Shown: positions 1 to 7,284, counted from the stretch's first letter. The stretch: DNA of 10,000 bases from Neocallimastix lanati (nom. inval.) (GCA_016946835.1 JACVTC010000003.1:3022501-3032500); one strand, 5' to 3'. A program made the numbers and translations. The notes: generated by a model from the sequence alone, not told the origin.

Positions 1-78
1 AAGAAAAATTATTATATATTAATATTGGTAAGACAACACCACTATACCTACAACCTCACAAACACAAAATACTTACAA

Positions 79-169
79 TATTGGTTAGGGTTAAGTCAGT
101 TATTATTATATATCTACAAGGATTGGTTTAGGGTAAAGTTAGTTATTACGACATATATTTTTACAAAGT
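79..169. repeat. Imperfect direct duplication of about 45 bp containing GGTT(T)AGGG
   Basis: Two adjacent units, about 79-120 and 121-168, share the order ATTGGTT(T)AGGGT, A(A)GT(C/T)AGTTATTA, an AT stretch, then (T)CTACAAG or TTACAAAG. The units carry several substitutions and small indels, so the duplication is old. A T-run of about 14 follows at 181-194. Confidence 0.55.
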
Positions 170-222
170 AATATATCATATTTTTTTTTTTTTTATTTTG
201 ATAATTAATATTTAATAAATTT

Positions 223-954
223 TTATAATAAACTATTTTTATTCATTAAATCATCTCTATAAGTATAAAGATGTTTATTAGATTTAAAATGTTTAAAGCT
301 ACATTTATAAGTGTTTTTATAATTCTTAAAGCATTGATGAATTTTATTCTTTAATTCATTAATCCAATTTAAACATTCTTGATAGATTAATTCCTGAGCT
401 TGAACTTTCTTCTTCTGTTCTTGTATTATTGAATTATTGACTGCAAATGGATTAGTGAGTAGACGTTTCTTGTTTGGCCTCCCATATACTCGATGTTTGT
501 CAAATGGTGCATCATCATCACTTGAAATGAATGATATAACTATCTTCTTCTTCATGGATACCACTTGTTTCTGGTTCTTTTCCTTTATTTTCATGTTCTT
601 CTTCAATAACTACGGTTTTTTTTTCAATAGTTGGATTGATCATATTACGATAATGCCTGTTATTTCTGGTATCATAAGGAACCCATTTAATGAAACCACC
701 AATAGTTCTTGTATCCTTATGGACTCTTGATGTCTATACCAAGTAGGAATATCGATAATGAATGCTTTGCAATCTTTCCAGTATTTTCTTGCTACTTCAT
801 CAAAATGATCTTCGAATTTATAATTAATTACTAACAAAGACACATGGTCTATTATTCTTAACATTTTCAGGTTCTTTATATTTACCTGAAATTGATACAA
901 TATCTTGGCCTCCTACCCATGGCTTTAAATAAGACCAAGCATTTGTAAAGATTT
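223..954 (-). pseudogene. Frameshifted coding remnant, family unrecognised
   Basis: The region reads as protein-like sequence on the minus strand, but in two alternating frames. One frame covers 952-824 (contains NAWSYLKPWVGGQDIVSISG) and ends in a stop. The second covers about 822-725 (contains FEDHFDEVARKYWKDCKAF and IPTWYRHQES). The first frame resumes at about 724-518 (contains GGFIKWVPYDTRNNRHYR, then a charged Glu/Lys-rich stretch) and stops. The second frame takes over again to a TAA at 225-223 (contains SSDDDAPFDKHRVYGRPNKK, then a Gln/Lys-rich, probably helical tail). Each segment has ordinary amino-acid composition with W, P, G, D and H. The flanking DNA instead gives only K/N/F/I-rich translations. 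At least three frameshifts would be needed to join the segments, and the upstream side opens at a stop at 955-953. No domain is recognised. Acidic and basic stretches with a Lys-rich tail would fit a nucleic-acid-binding retroelement ORF, but that is only a guess. Confidence 0.5.
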
Positions 955-1320
955 AATAAAATCTTTTATAATTAATTATATAATGATTAATTACTGTAAT
1001 AAAATTAATTTATGATTTACGTATATGAAAATTAATTATAAATTTATGTAAATTTTTCAAAAGGAAAAATTATTATGTAAATAATTTTGGATAATAAATT
1101 TAATTTAAATAATTTATTTAAGTTAGTTAATATAGTATATTTAATTTAGTTATTTTATTTAACTTAGTTAATTTAGCTTAAAATACTTTAAAATTAATTT
1201 CGAAATAGTTTTAAATAGTTAAAATTAGTTTAAATCGTTTATAAAAATAGTTTTGAATTGTAACTATATAAGCATTAGTATTAATAATTTAGAATAATTA
1301 ATAAACTCATTACGTTTTAT
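955..1320. other. AT-rich spacer without a gene
   Basis: Almost pure A/T with many short TTAATTTA-like words. No reading frame of ordinary composition and no RNA gene is seen. Its 3' part (1264-1313) contains a diverged copy of the 45-bp repeat found at 1604-1738. Confidence 0.6.
1264..1313. repeat. Isolated diverged copy of the 45-bp repeat
   Basis: It carries the same word order as the array at 1604-1738: TATAAGCATT, then AATTTAGAATAATTA, then AACTCAT. It has an extra stretch of about 9 nt between the first two words. It is separated from the array by an A-tract and a GC-richer island. Confidence 0.6.
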
Positions 1321-1341
1321 AATAAAAATAAAAATAAAAAT

Positions 1342-1367
1342 AAAAAAAAAAAAAAAAAAAAAAAAAA
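1342..1367. repeat. Poly(A) tract, 26 A
   Basis: An uninterrupted A run preceded by (AAAAAT)-like units from 1321. It directly abuts the higher-GC island at 1368, so it may be the tail or terminator-side tract of an inserted element. Confidence 0.9.
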
Positions 1368-1603
1368 TCAGGGAAATACTCAAACGCCGTCACCCTAAAT
1401 TGGCTTATATTCTTTTTTAAAAAGAATCAAACTTTTTATACGGCTACGCTATTACTATTCATTGCTCTAAATTTTACAAATGTTCTCAGACATCCTACGA
1501 CACTAATGCTTAAATGCTCCCAGGAAAACCCGTAAAGGTTGGCGACTTTGTAGGCTCGGTCTGATACTGGTAAAACACTAGTGTACGAGTTACAATGGAA
1601 AAG
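1368..1603. other. Higher-GC island, probable decayed mobile element
   Basis: This stretch of about 236 bp contains far more G and C than its flanks (words such as CAAACGCCGTCACCC, CCCAGGAAAACCCG and GGTTGGCGACTTTG). It starts exactly after the 26-A tract. On the minus strand a box-A-like TAGCGTAGCCG (about 1437-1450) is followed closely by AGTTTGATTCT, which resembles a Pol III B box. Their spacing of only a few bases is far too short for a tRNA-type promoter. A minus-strand open frame (1436-1738) runs through the island and into the 45-bp repeats. It stays open in the repeats only because 45 is a multiple of three. No protein family is recognised. Confidence 0.4.
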
Positions 1604-1738
1604 TATAAAAGCATTTAATTTAGAATAATTAGTGAACTCATGTAATAGTATAAAAGCATTTAATTTAGAATAATTAGTGAACTCATGTAATAGTATAAAA
1701 CTATATAATTTAGAATAATTATTGAACTTCTTAATCAT
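1604..1738. repeat. 45-bp tandem repeat, three units
   Basis: Units lie at 1604-1648 and 1649-1693, which are identical, and at 1694-1738, which is diverged. The unit begins TATAAAAGCATTTAATTTAG and ends GTGAACTCATGTAATAG. The identity of units 1 and 2 indicates a recent duplication; unit 3 is older. A (TA)n stretch follows at 1750-1769. Confidence 0.9.
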
Positions 1739-1805
1739 ATAAAAAAAAAATATATATATATATATATATTAATAAAGTTAACATCATTATAAACAATAAA
1801 ATTTA

Positions 1806-1832
1806 TGACTCTTAATAGATTAAGGAGTCTCA
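1806..1832. repeat. Short near-palindrome / hairpin
   Basis: GACTCTTAAT (1807-1816) pairs with ATTAAGGAGTC (1819-1829), about 10 bp with one bulged G and a tiny loop. It lies 10 bp before a 39-A tract (1842-1880). No known element is matched. Confidence 0.45.
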
Positions 1833-1840
1833 TCTTACAC

Positions 1841-1841
<1 letters not shown>

Positions 1842-1880
<39 letters not shown>
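1842..1880. repeat. Poly(A) tract, 39 A
   Basis: An uninterrupted run of 39 A's, the longest A run in the window. It is followed by AAAAC- and AAC-rich simple sequence to about 1938. Confidence 0.9.
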
Positions 1881-1883
<3 letters not shown>

Positions 1884-2666
1884 TCTAAAACAAAACAAAA
1901 CAACAACAACAACAAAAAAACAAAAACAAAAAAAAAAAATGTTCGCCTGACACAAATATAATTTCAAAGCAAAATAAATTGGAATTTTTAAATTATGAAA
2001 AAAGTTTTTTTTTTTTTTTTTTTTTTTTTATTATGTTAATTTTAAAGGAAGACTAATAAAACAGAATCGAACATTTAAAATGAGCAAGATTTGTAAAATT
2101 GAAGAAATACATAAAATATAAAATAGTTATAAAATAGTTATAAAATAGTTGATAAAAAAAATGAATTGCCACAAGGGAAATAAAAAATTATGAAAATATA
2201 GTAATATTAATTTAATAGATAAAAAAAAATACACTTTAAAGTATATAGAGGAAGAGGAACAAATTTTTATATCATCATACTCCTATAAAGACTCTTAAAA
2301 CTCTAAGTCATTATTTAATATACTATATTCCTTTTTTTTTTTTATTATTATTCAAGAGTTATATAAATTAAATGTACTTTTAATTTTAAAAAAATTTTAT
2401 ACATTTAATATATTATTTTAATTTTTGATTTAAAAATTTATAGGAAAAAAAGTACAATTTAAAAATAACATGAAATTAATCAAAAAAAAAAAAAAAAAAA
2501 AAAAAAAATAATTAATTTAAAATTTTTTAATTAAATAAATAAAATAATATTATTAAATAACTTATAGTATCTGTATTTAATTTATATAATTAATAGATTT
2601 TGTAAATGAATAATATTAATATATTTTAAAAATATTAATTTTTATCAAAAATAATATTTTTTATCC

Positions 2667-2698
<32 letters not shown>

Positions 2699-2727
2699 TT
2701 TAAATATATTTCGAAATTTAGAAAATT
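1881..2727. other. AT-rich spacer with homopolymers, no gene
   Basis: It contains T25 (2005-2029), A27 (2482-2508), a (TA)n stretch near 2682-2699 and a triple AAAATAGTTAT repeat near 2119-2151. A GTTCGATTC-like word on the minus strand near 2064-2073 resembles a Pol III B box, but flanking bases do not form a T-stem. Nothing else is supported. Confidence 0.6.
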
Positions 2728-2748
2728 GTTACTTTTATTAAAATAATA
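2728..2748. repeat. Direct repeat, left flank (target-site duplication side)
   Basis: A 21-bp sequence beginning GTTACTTTTATT and ending AAAATAATA. It is repeated exactly at 3220-3240, and its last 15 bp recur at 3179-3193 at the other edge of the SINE-like element. Confidence 0.85.
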
Positions 2749-2762
2749 CATTACATAGACTT

Positions 2763-2812
2763 GCACATATGGGTACCCATCTCCCATATGGCCATACAGT
2801 TATTAATTAACT
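2763..2812. repeat. Stem-loops at the 3' end of the SINE-like element
   Basis: CATATGGG and CCCATATG pair as an 8-bp stem (about 2767-2791). The palindrome ATGGGTACCCAT lies inside it and offers an alternative fold. ACAGTTA and TAACTGT form a second 7-bp hairpin (about 2796-2814). Terminal stem-loops are typical where a LINE reverse transcriptase recognises a SINE 3' tail; that role here is inference. Confidence 0.5.
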
Positions 2813-3120
2813 GTAAGGTGATGAGTTATTGGCATACTGTATCAGCTTCGCCGCTCTCAATCGTCGTTACACACTGCCCGGAGATGCATTCCTAACGTTC
2901 CTACATATATCTCTAATGACCACGAGCATCAGAACGGAACCATTAACTCCTCCCTAGTGGGTGTAATCATTGGCGATTGGAAATTTTACAATCATCAAGG
3001 TCTATGCTTCAATTCAAAGCGTAGTATCAGGGTTGGGTGAAATAATCATCTGAGGGAAAGCCTTATGGACATCACGTGTGGTCTCATGATATCCCAGGAT
3101 AGAAACCTCATCCGATTATT

Positions 3121-3152
3121 TGGTGCCATGCCGAGGATTCGAACCCCGCCCT
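3121..3152 (-). ncRNA. tRNA-like 3' half: T-arm, B box and ACCA end
   Basis: On the minus strand GGTTCGAATCC (3145-3135) matches the tRNA B-box consensus. The T-loop TTCGAAT is closed by a 5-bp stem, CGGGG with CCTCG, including one G-U pair. GCATGGC then has the exact length of an acceptor 3' strand, and ACCA follows (discriminator plus CCA). No matching acceptor 5' strand (GCCATGC) is found upstream, so this is a tRNA fragment inside a larger element and not a functional tRNA gene. Confidence 0.7.
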
Positions 3153-3178
3153 CTACAGTGACCTGTATCGTCCTAACC

Positions 3179-3240
3179 TTTATTAAAATAATAATTATGA
3201 TTTTTTTTTTTTTTTTTTTGTTACTTTTATTAAAATAATA
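3179..3240. repeat. Right target-site copy, T19 tract and second flank copy
   Basis: 3179-3193 matches the last 15 bp of 2728-2748. It is followed by ATTATGA and 19 T's (3201-3219), then an exact 21-bp copy (3220-3240) followed by AATATG and another T-run. The simplest reading is an older tandem duplication of a unit of about 47 bp, whose first copy was later split by the SINE. Confidence 0.7.
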
Positions 3241-3253
3241 AATATGTTTTTTT

Positions 3254-3565
3254 TTTTTTATTAAATTTAATATCTACATACATTTATAAATGCTACAATA
3301 AAATAAGTTTAAATACATAAAAGATTAAAAATTATTATTATTATTATAATTTAATTTATAATTAATTTATTATTAACATTAATACACTTGTACGTGGATT
3401 ATTTTGAAAAAAGTGAGACCTCAAGTTGACTTAATTCAAAATAATCCACTTATCCATTTATTATTATATAATTCAAATTTTATTTATTATTATATTTTTA
3501 TGGGATATTTAGGAAAATAAACTATATATTATAAATAAATTTATTATTAAGCTACAAAACTACTA

Positions 3566-3607
<42 letters not shown>

Positions 3608-3635
3608 CATAAAGGAAAACAAAAACAAAAACCAA

Positions 3636-3680
<45 letters not shown>

Positions 3681-4027
3681 AATAATAAAAAAAATTATTT
3701 TATAAATATAATCTTTTTTTTTTTTAAAGAAAAAAAAAACATTCAAAAAGGGTTTTTATTAATTCTGTCTTTTTTTTTTTTTTTTCCTCTCTTTTCTTTA
3801 TATATAGAATTATTCTTCTTATTTTAAATAATACTATAGAATATTAACATTTAAAAGGTCCCTTGCCTCTCACTAATATAATGTATGAAATTATTTAATA
3901 AAATAACAAATATATATAAATTTAAGAGATCAAAAAAAGATAAATTATAAATAATAAATATAAAAGCAATATATATAGAATTAACTAAACTATTTATTTA
4001 TTAGCAAACAAAAAAAAAAAAAAAAAT
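3254..4027. other. AT-rich spacer with hairpin, A38 and (TA)n, no gene
   Basis: Besides the inverted repeat at 3394-3449 it holds A38 (3569-3606), (AT)15 (3644-3673), and several T-runs with AT words. A pyrimidine-rich patch lies at about 3766-3800. A minus-strand open frame across the A and TA tracts (3552-3746) is made only of F, I, Y and V and is not a gene. Confidence 0.6.
3394..3449. repeat. Perfect 14-bp inverted repeat with 28-nt loop
   Basis: GTGGATTATTTTGA at 3394-3407 is the exact reverse complement of 3436-3449, and the pairing extends one more A-T inward. The loop includes GTGAGACCTCAAGTTGACTT, with a small AAGT/ACTT stem. It contains more G and C than its surroundings. It could be a very short inverted-repeat element or a transcript hairpin. 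Confidence 0.75.
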
Positions 4028-4640
4028 ACAGAAAAAAAAAATTTTTTTTGATTTTTTAATTAAATAATCAAAAATAATTAACAATTAAATTAAATAATTA
4101 ATTAATCAATAATTAAATAATCAATTGGATAAATATGAAATTAATTTAATAATAAAATATAGTTAGAAATTTTAAGTAAATTATTTATTTATTTATTTAT
4201 TATTCAATTATTTATTTATTATTTATTATTCAATTATTTATTTATTATTTATTATTCAATTATTTATTTATTATTTATTATTCAATTATTTATTATATGT
4301 TATTTATTATTTATTAATTAGAATTTAAAAATTTAATAAATGAATTTGTAATAGTTGAAAAAAAAAATAAAAATATTATTATTAAAAAGTAATGAATAAA
4401 TGAATGAATGAATAAATAAATAATAAATAAATAATAACAATAAATAAATAAATTTATTAACTTAATATTAAATAAATTTCATATACAATTGATCATTTAA
4501 TTATTTTGTCAATTATTTTGATTATTTAATTCAATTATTTAATTCAATTATTTTTGATTATTTAGTTAATTCATTTTTGACAATTTTGATTATTATTTTT
4601 GATTATTTTGATTAATAAAAAAAAAAATTTTTTTTTCTGT
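4028..4640. mobile_element. Foldback / MITE-like long inverted repeat, about 613 bp
   Basis: The left end is ACAG, A10, T8, then GATT. The right end is the inverse: A11, T9, CTGT. Farther in, the arms still match. Left 4109-4154 (AATTAAATAATCAATTG, then ATATGAAATT) matches the reverse complement of right 4463-4505 (AATTAAATGATCAATTG, then ATATGAAATT), with about nine in ten bases identical apart from one small gap. Further in, TTTATT-rich repeats (4178-4300) face AATAAA-rich repeats (4390-4453). There is no coding sequence. Ends of CAG...CTG recall Tc1/mariner-type elements, but no clean TA duplication is visible (left flank TA, right flank TC). Simple-sequence chance pairing explains some of the arms but not the mixed-sequence block. 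Confidence 0.5.
4202..4298. repeat. 26-bp tandem repeat, about four units
   Basis: The word CAATTATTTATTTATT recurs with exact 26-bp spacing at 4205, 4231 and 4257, and in a shortened last copy at 4283. It lies in the left arm of the foldback element. Confidence 0.85.
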
Positions 4641-5480
4641 CTTGCGTAACATATAATAAATAATAATAATTAATAATTAATAATTAATAATTAATAATTA
4701 ATAAATTAAATAATATTATAGTTTAGTTTATAATTAATACCTTTTTTTATTAATAATTTTATTATACCTTTTTAAATCTGTAATACTAAAAATATAAAAA
4801 GTAATTTTTAATTTAATAATATTTCAAAGCATTATTCAAAACTGTATCCTATTATTCAATTACCATATTATCTTTATTTAATTAAATAGCAGATAAATAT
4901 ATATATGTATATTATGTATATATATATATATTTTTTTTATTAACTTTTTTATTTAAAGATTTAGTAAAAAAAAATTTTTATTTTATTATTAAAGTTACAA
5001 ACTAATTAATTATACTCAAAAAAGAAAAAATTAAATAATTAATACTGCTATGGTAAAAAGAATTTAAAAAAACCTATTTATTAAATATAAACTCCTTTTT
5101 TATTATTAATAAATAAATAATGGGATAATAGATAAATAACAGGTTAACAGATATAGAGAAGAATATAGCATATATAATATAAAAAAATTTTTTTTTTTTT
5201 TTGATTATTCAATAATATAAAAAATGCTACCTATATAATATATATAATATATATAGAGAGAGTGCGTATGCGTGAGTAAAGAAAAAGAAAACTATTATTT
5301 TTTTTTTAAACATTATTGATTTATTTAATCATTTTTAAGTAAAAAAAAAAATATATTAATGATTATTAATAATAGTTTAATAAATTATTTCAAACTATTA
5401 AAATATAGAAATTTATTTAATAATCAATACTTTTTACAATACTTTCAAGTTGTAAAAATTATTTCTATTAAAAAAAAAAT
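4641..5480. other. AT-rich spacer, microsatellites, no gene
   Basis: It contains 7-bp TAATAAT-type repeats (about 4664-4703), TA stretches near 4905-4930, and a mixed patch AGAGAGAGTGCGTATGCGTG near 5255. A perfect 9-bp hairpin lies at 5431-5458 (TTTTTACAA with TTGTAAAAA, 10-nt loop). No reading frame of normal composition is found. Confidence 0.6.
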
Positions 5481-5500
5481 TATTAAAGTAAAAATTAAAA
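5481..5500. repeat. 20-bp direct repeat, left of the AAAAT array
   Basis: TATTAAAGTAAAAATTAAAA here is identical to 5791-5810. The two copies bracket the pentanucleotide array and A-run, as a target-site duplication would, or as the ends of a segmental duplication. Confidence 0.85.
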
Positions 5501-5774
5501 AAATAAAATAAAATAAAATAAAATAAAATAAAATAAAATAAAATAAAATAAAATAAAATAAAATAAAATAAAATAAAATAAAATAAAATAAAATAAAATA
5601 AAATAAAATAAAATAAAATAAAATAAAATAAAATAAAATAAAATAAAATAAAATAAAATAAAATAAAATAAAATAAAATAAAATAAAATAAAATAAAATA
5701 AAATAAAATAAAATAAAATAAAATAAATAAAATAAAATAAAATAAAATAAAATAAAATAAAATAAAATAAAATA
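5500..5774. repeat. (AAAAT)n pentanucleotide microsatellite, about 55 units
   Basis: T occurs every 5 bases from 5504 to 5724 without error. One 4-base unit shifts the phase at 5728, after which the 5-base rhythm continues to 5773. A pure A run (5774-5790) follows. Such uniformity implies recent expansion. Confidence 0.97.
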
Positions 5775-5790
5775 AAAAAAAAAAAAAAAA

Positions 5791-5810
5791 TATTAAAGTA
5801 AAAATTAAAA
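5791..5810. repeat. 20-bp direct repeat, right of the AAAAT array
   Basis: An exact second copy of 5481-5500, starting 310 bp later, directly after the A run that ends the array. Confidence 0.85.
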
Positions 5811-6251
5811 GAAAAAAAAAAATATTAAAATATATAAATAATTAAAAACAATAGCCAATGCATAATATATGTATATTTATGTATAAACATTTATTGTTAA
5901 TATAAAAACATAATAATAAAAAGACATAAAATAAAAAATGACACGTTTTTTATTTTTTTAATTTTTTTAAACATTTTAAAGTTTTTTTTTAGGATGGAAT
6001 AGGGGAAAAAATAAAAGATATGATAAAAAAATAATAATAAAAAAAAAAAAAAAAAACAATTATAGTAAATAATAATAATAATAATAAATAAATAAATAAA
6101 AATAAATAATCCTTTTTTAACAATAGTTTTTTTTAACACATAATATTAACATCTATAGTAGCATCAAGAAAGCAAAATCTTTTTTTTTTTTTTTTTTTTT
6201 TTAAGTATGTATATATATTATATATATATTAATAAATATATATATATAACA

Positions 6252-6285
<34 letters not shown>

Positions 6286-6997
6286 TAAAGTAGTAGTAGT
6301 AGTAATAGTTAATACTAACAGCAATATTTCCTTTTTTTTTCTTTTTTACATATATAAATATACAATTTTATTCAAAATTATTTAGTATTTTTGTATTGAG
6401 TTTTGCCTGAGTTATATACATAATATAATTCAACGTTTGTTATTCCTTTCGACCATTATATATATGTTTTTTTTTAATTATATTTTATTTTATTTTTTTT
6501 TTATATGATATAATATGAAATAATGTAATAAATTATCACATTATTTAATTATTATTATTTTAATTTTTCTTTAAAAAAAAATGATTAAAAAAAAATATAA
6601 TCTATATAAAATAAATATATAAATTAAATAAATATATATACATTAAATAAATAAATATAAAATTAAAAGATAACATGTGTAATATCTATTAAATATAATA
6701 TGGTATAATTTTTATTTAAAAATAAGTTTGTTTAATGTTTTATAAATATATATATTATAATAATTTTTTTTTTTTCTTTATGTGTATAAATTCGTCAATT
6801 AAAGATAATTTTTTTTTTAAAAAATAAAATAAACATGGATTTATAATATATATGTGTATATGAAAAATCTTTTTTTTTTTTTTTTTTTTTTTTTATCTTT
6901 TTTAATAACAATAGTTATTAATAATAATTAAATAAATATAAATATAAATATAAATAAAAGGGTTTTGCTATAAAAAGTATTGTTATATTTGATCCTT

Positions 6998-7028
<31 letters not shown>

Positions 7029-7124
7029 ACATTTATTATTTACTTTATATTGTTTATCATTTAATATTTCCTTTTCATTTTTCATTTTAATAATTAGTTG
7101 TTTAGTTAGTTGGTTGATTAATTA

Positions 7125-7165
<41 letters not shown>

Positions 7166-7255
7166 ATAAAGTGAAGTTGAATATTTTTATTTTTTTTTTA
7201 TTTTATATTTTATATTTTATCTTTCATTTTTTCATTTTTTCATTTTTCAAATTCC
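5811..7255. other. AT-rich spacer with T-tracts and trinucleotide repeats, no gene
   Basis: It contains T23 (6180-6202), (ATT)10 (about 6255-6285) followed by (TAG)4 (about 6290-6301), T25 (6870-6894), T27 (7002-7028) and T38 (7127-7164). A minus-strand open frame at 5897-6139 is only F, I, K, L and Y from low-complexity DNA. The part next to 7255 lies 3' of the SUKH gene and may include its untranslated region. Confidence 0.6.
7127..7164. repeat. Poly(T) tract, 38 T, in the 3' flank of the SUKH gene
   Basis: It is the longest of five T runs of 23 or more bases at 6180-7281. With T26 at 7256-7281 it gives A-tracts on the coding strand just downstream of the gene. Confidence 0.9.
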
Positions 7256-7278
7256 TTTTTTTTTTTTTTTTTTTTTTT

Positions 7279-7284
7279 TTTATT
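7279..7284 (-). promoter_or_regulatory. Possible polyadenylation signal (AATAAA) of the SUKH gene
   Basis: On the gene's strand an AATAAA lies about 33 nt after the TAA stop, directly before a run of A's (plus-strand T-tract 7256-7281). Position and sequence suit a eukaryotic 3'-end signal. In DNA this AT-rich such hexamers arise often by chance, so support is modest. Confidence 0.35.

Larger units (their letters stand above)
2749..3178 (-). mobile_element. Probable 5'-truncated tRNA-derived SINE
   Basis: This block of about 430 bp has near-balanced base composition inside DNA that is almost all A/T. On the minus strand it starts with GGTTAGGAC, which resembles a eukaryotic tRNA D-loop. A TACAG/CTGTA stem, a perfect Pol III B box with a paired T-arm, and an acceptor-like 3' strand ending ACCA follow. 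About 370 bp of unrelated body comes next, with no protein reading frame that I recognise. The 3' end carries stem-loops and stops at GTAATG. A 15-bp direct repeat lies at both edges (2734-2748 and 3179-3193), as expected for target-primed retrotransposition. The acceptor 5' strand and box A are missing, so the copy looks 5'-truncated. I see no poly(A) tail at its 3' end. Such an element would depend on a partner LINE for movement. The family is not one I can name. Confidence 0.6.

Noticed and set aside
79-145. Interstitial telomere array
   Set aside because: Only one TTAGGG-like motif per unit, with no tandem hexamer run.
437-730. Plus-strand open frame of 97 aa
   Set aside because: It lies antisense to the minus-strand coding remnant and is F/M/I-rich, so it looks like a shadow of the other strand.
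1436-1738. Minus-strand open frame of 100 aa with a 15-residue repeat
   Set aside because: The repeat is just the 45-bp tandem DNA repeat, which stays in frame because 45 is divisible by three. The remainder crosses a probable mobile-element island and matches no family I know.
2060-2080. B-box-like GTTCGATTC on the minus strand
   Set aside because: The flanking bases do not form a T-stem, no acceptor end or box A is present, and the context is low-complexity AT.
2749-3178. Group I intron, RNase P RNA or hammerhead ribozyme instead of a SINE
   Set aside because: I looked for the intron core motifs and for CTGATGA/GAAAC ribozyme cores on both strands and found only partial words (CTGATAC, CTGATGC) without the second half. 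The T-arm plus flanking repeats fit a SINE better.
3121-3219. Functional tRNA gene on the minus strand
   Set aside because: The acceptor 5' strand, a complete D-arm and a normal 7-nt anticodon loop are missing; only the 3' half is tRNA-like.
3552-3746. Minus-strand open frame of 64 aa
   Set aside because: It is a translation of poly(A), (TA)n and T-runs, giving only F, I, Y, V and K.
5500-5774. CRISPR-like or satellite array with spacers
   Set aside because: It is a pure pentanucleotide microsatellite with no unique spacers.
5897-6139. Minus-strand open frame of 80 aa resembling a membrane protein
   Set aside because: Hydrophobicity comes from T-rich low-complexity DNA (F/I/L/Y). There are no glycine, proline or charged positions typical of real membrane segments.
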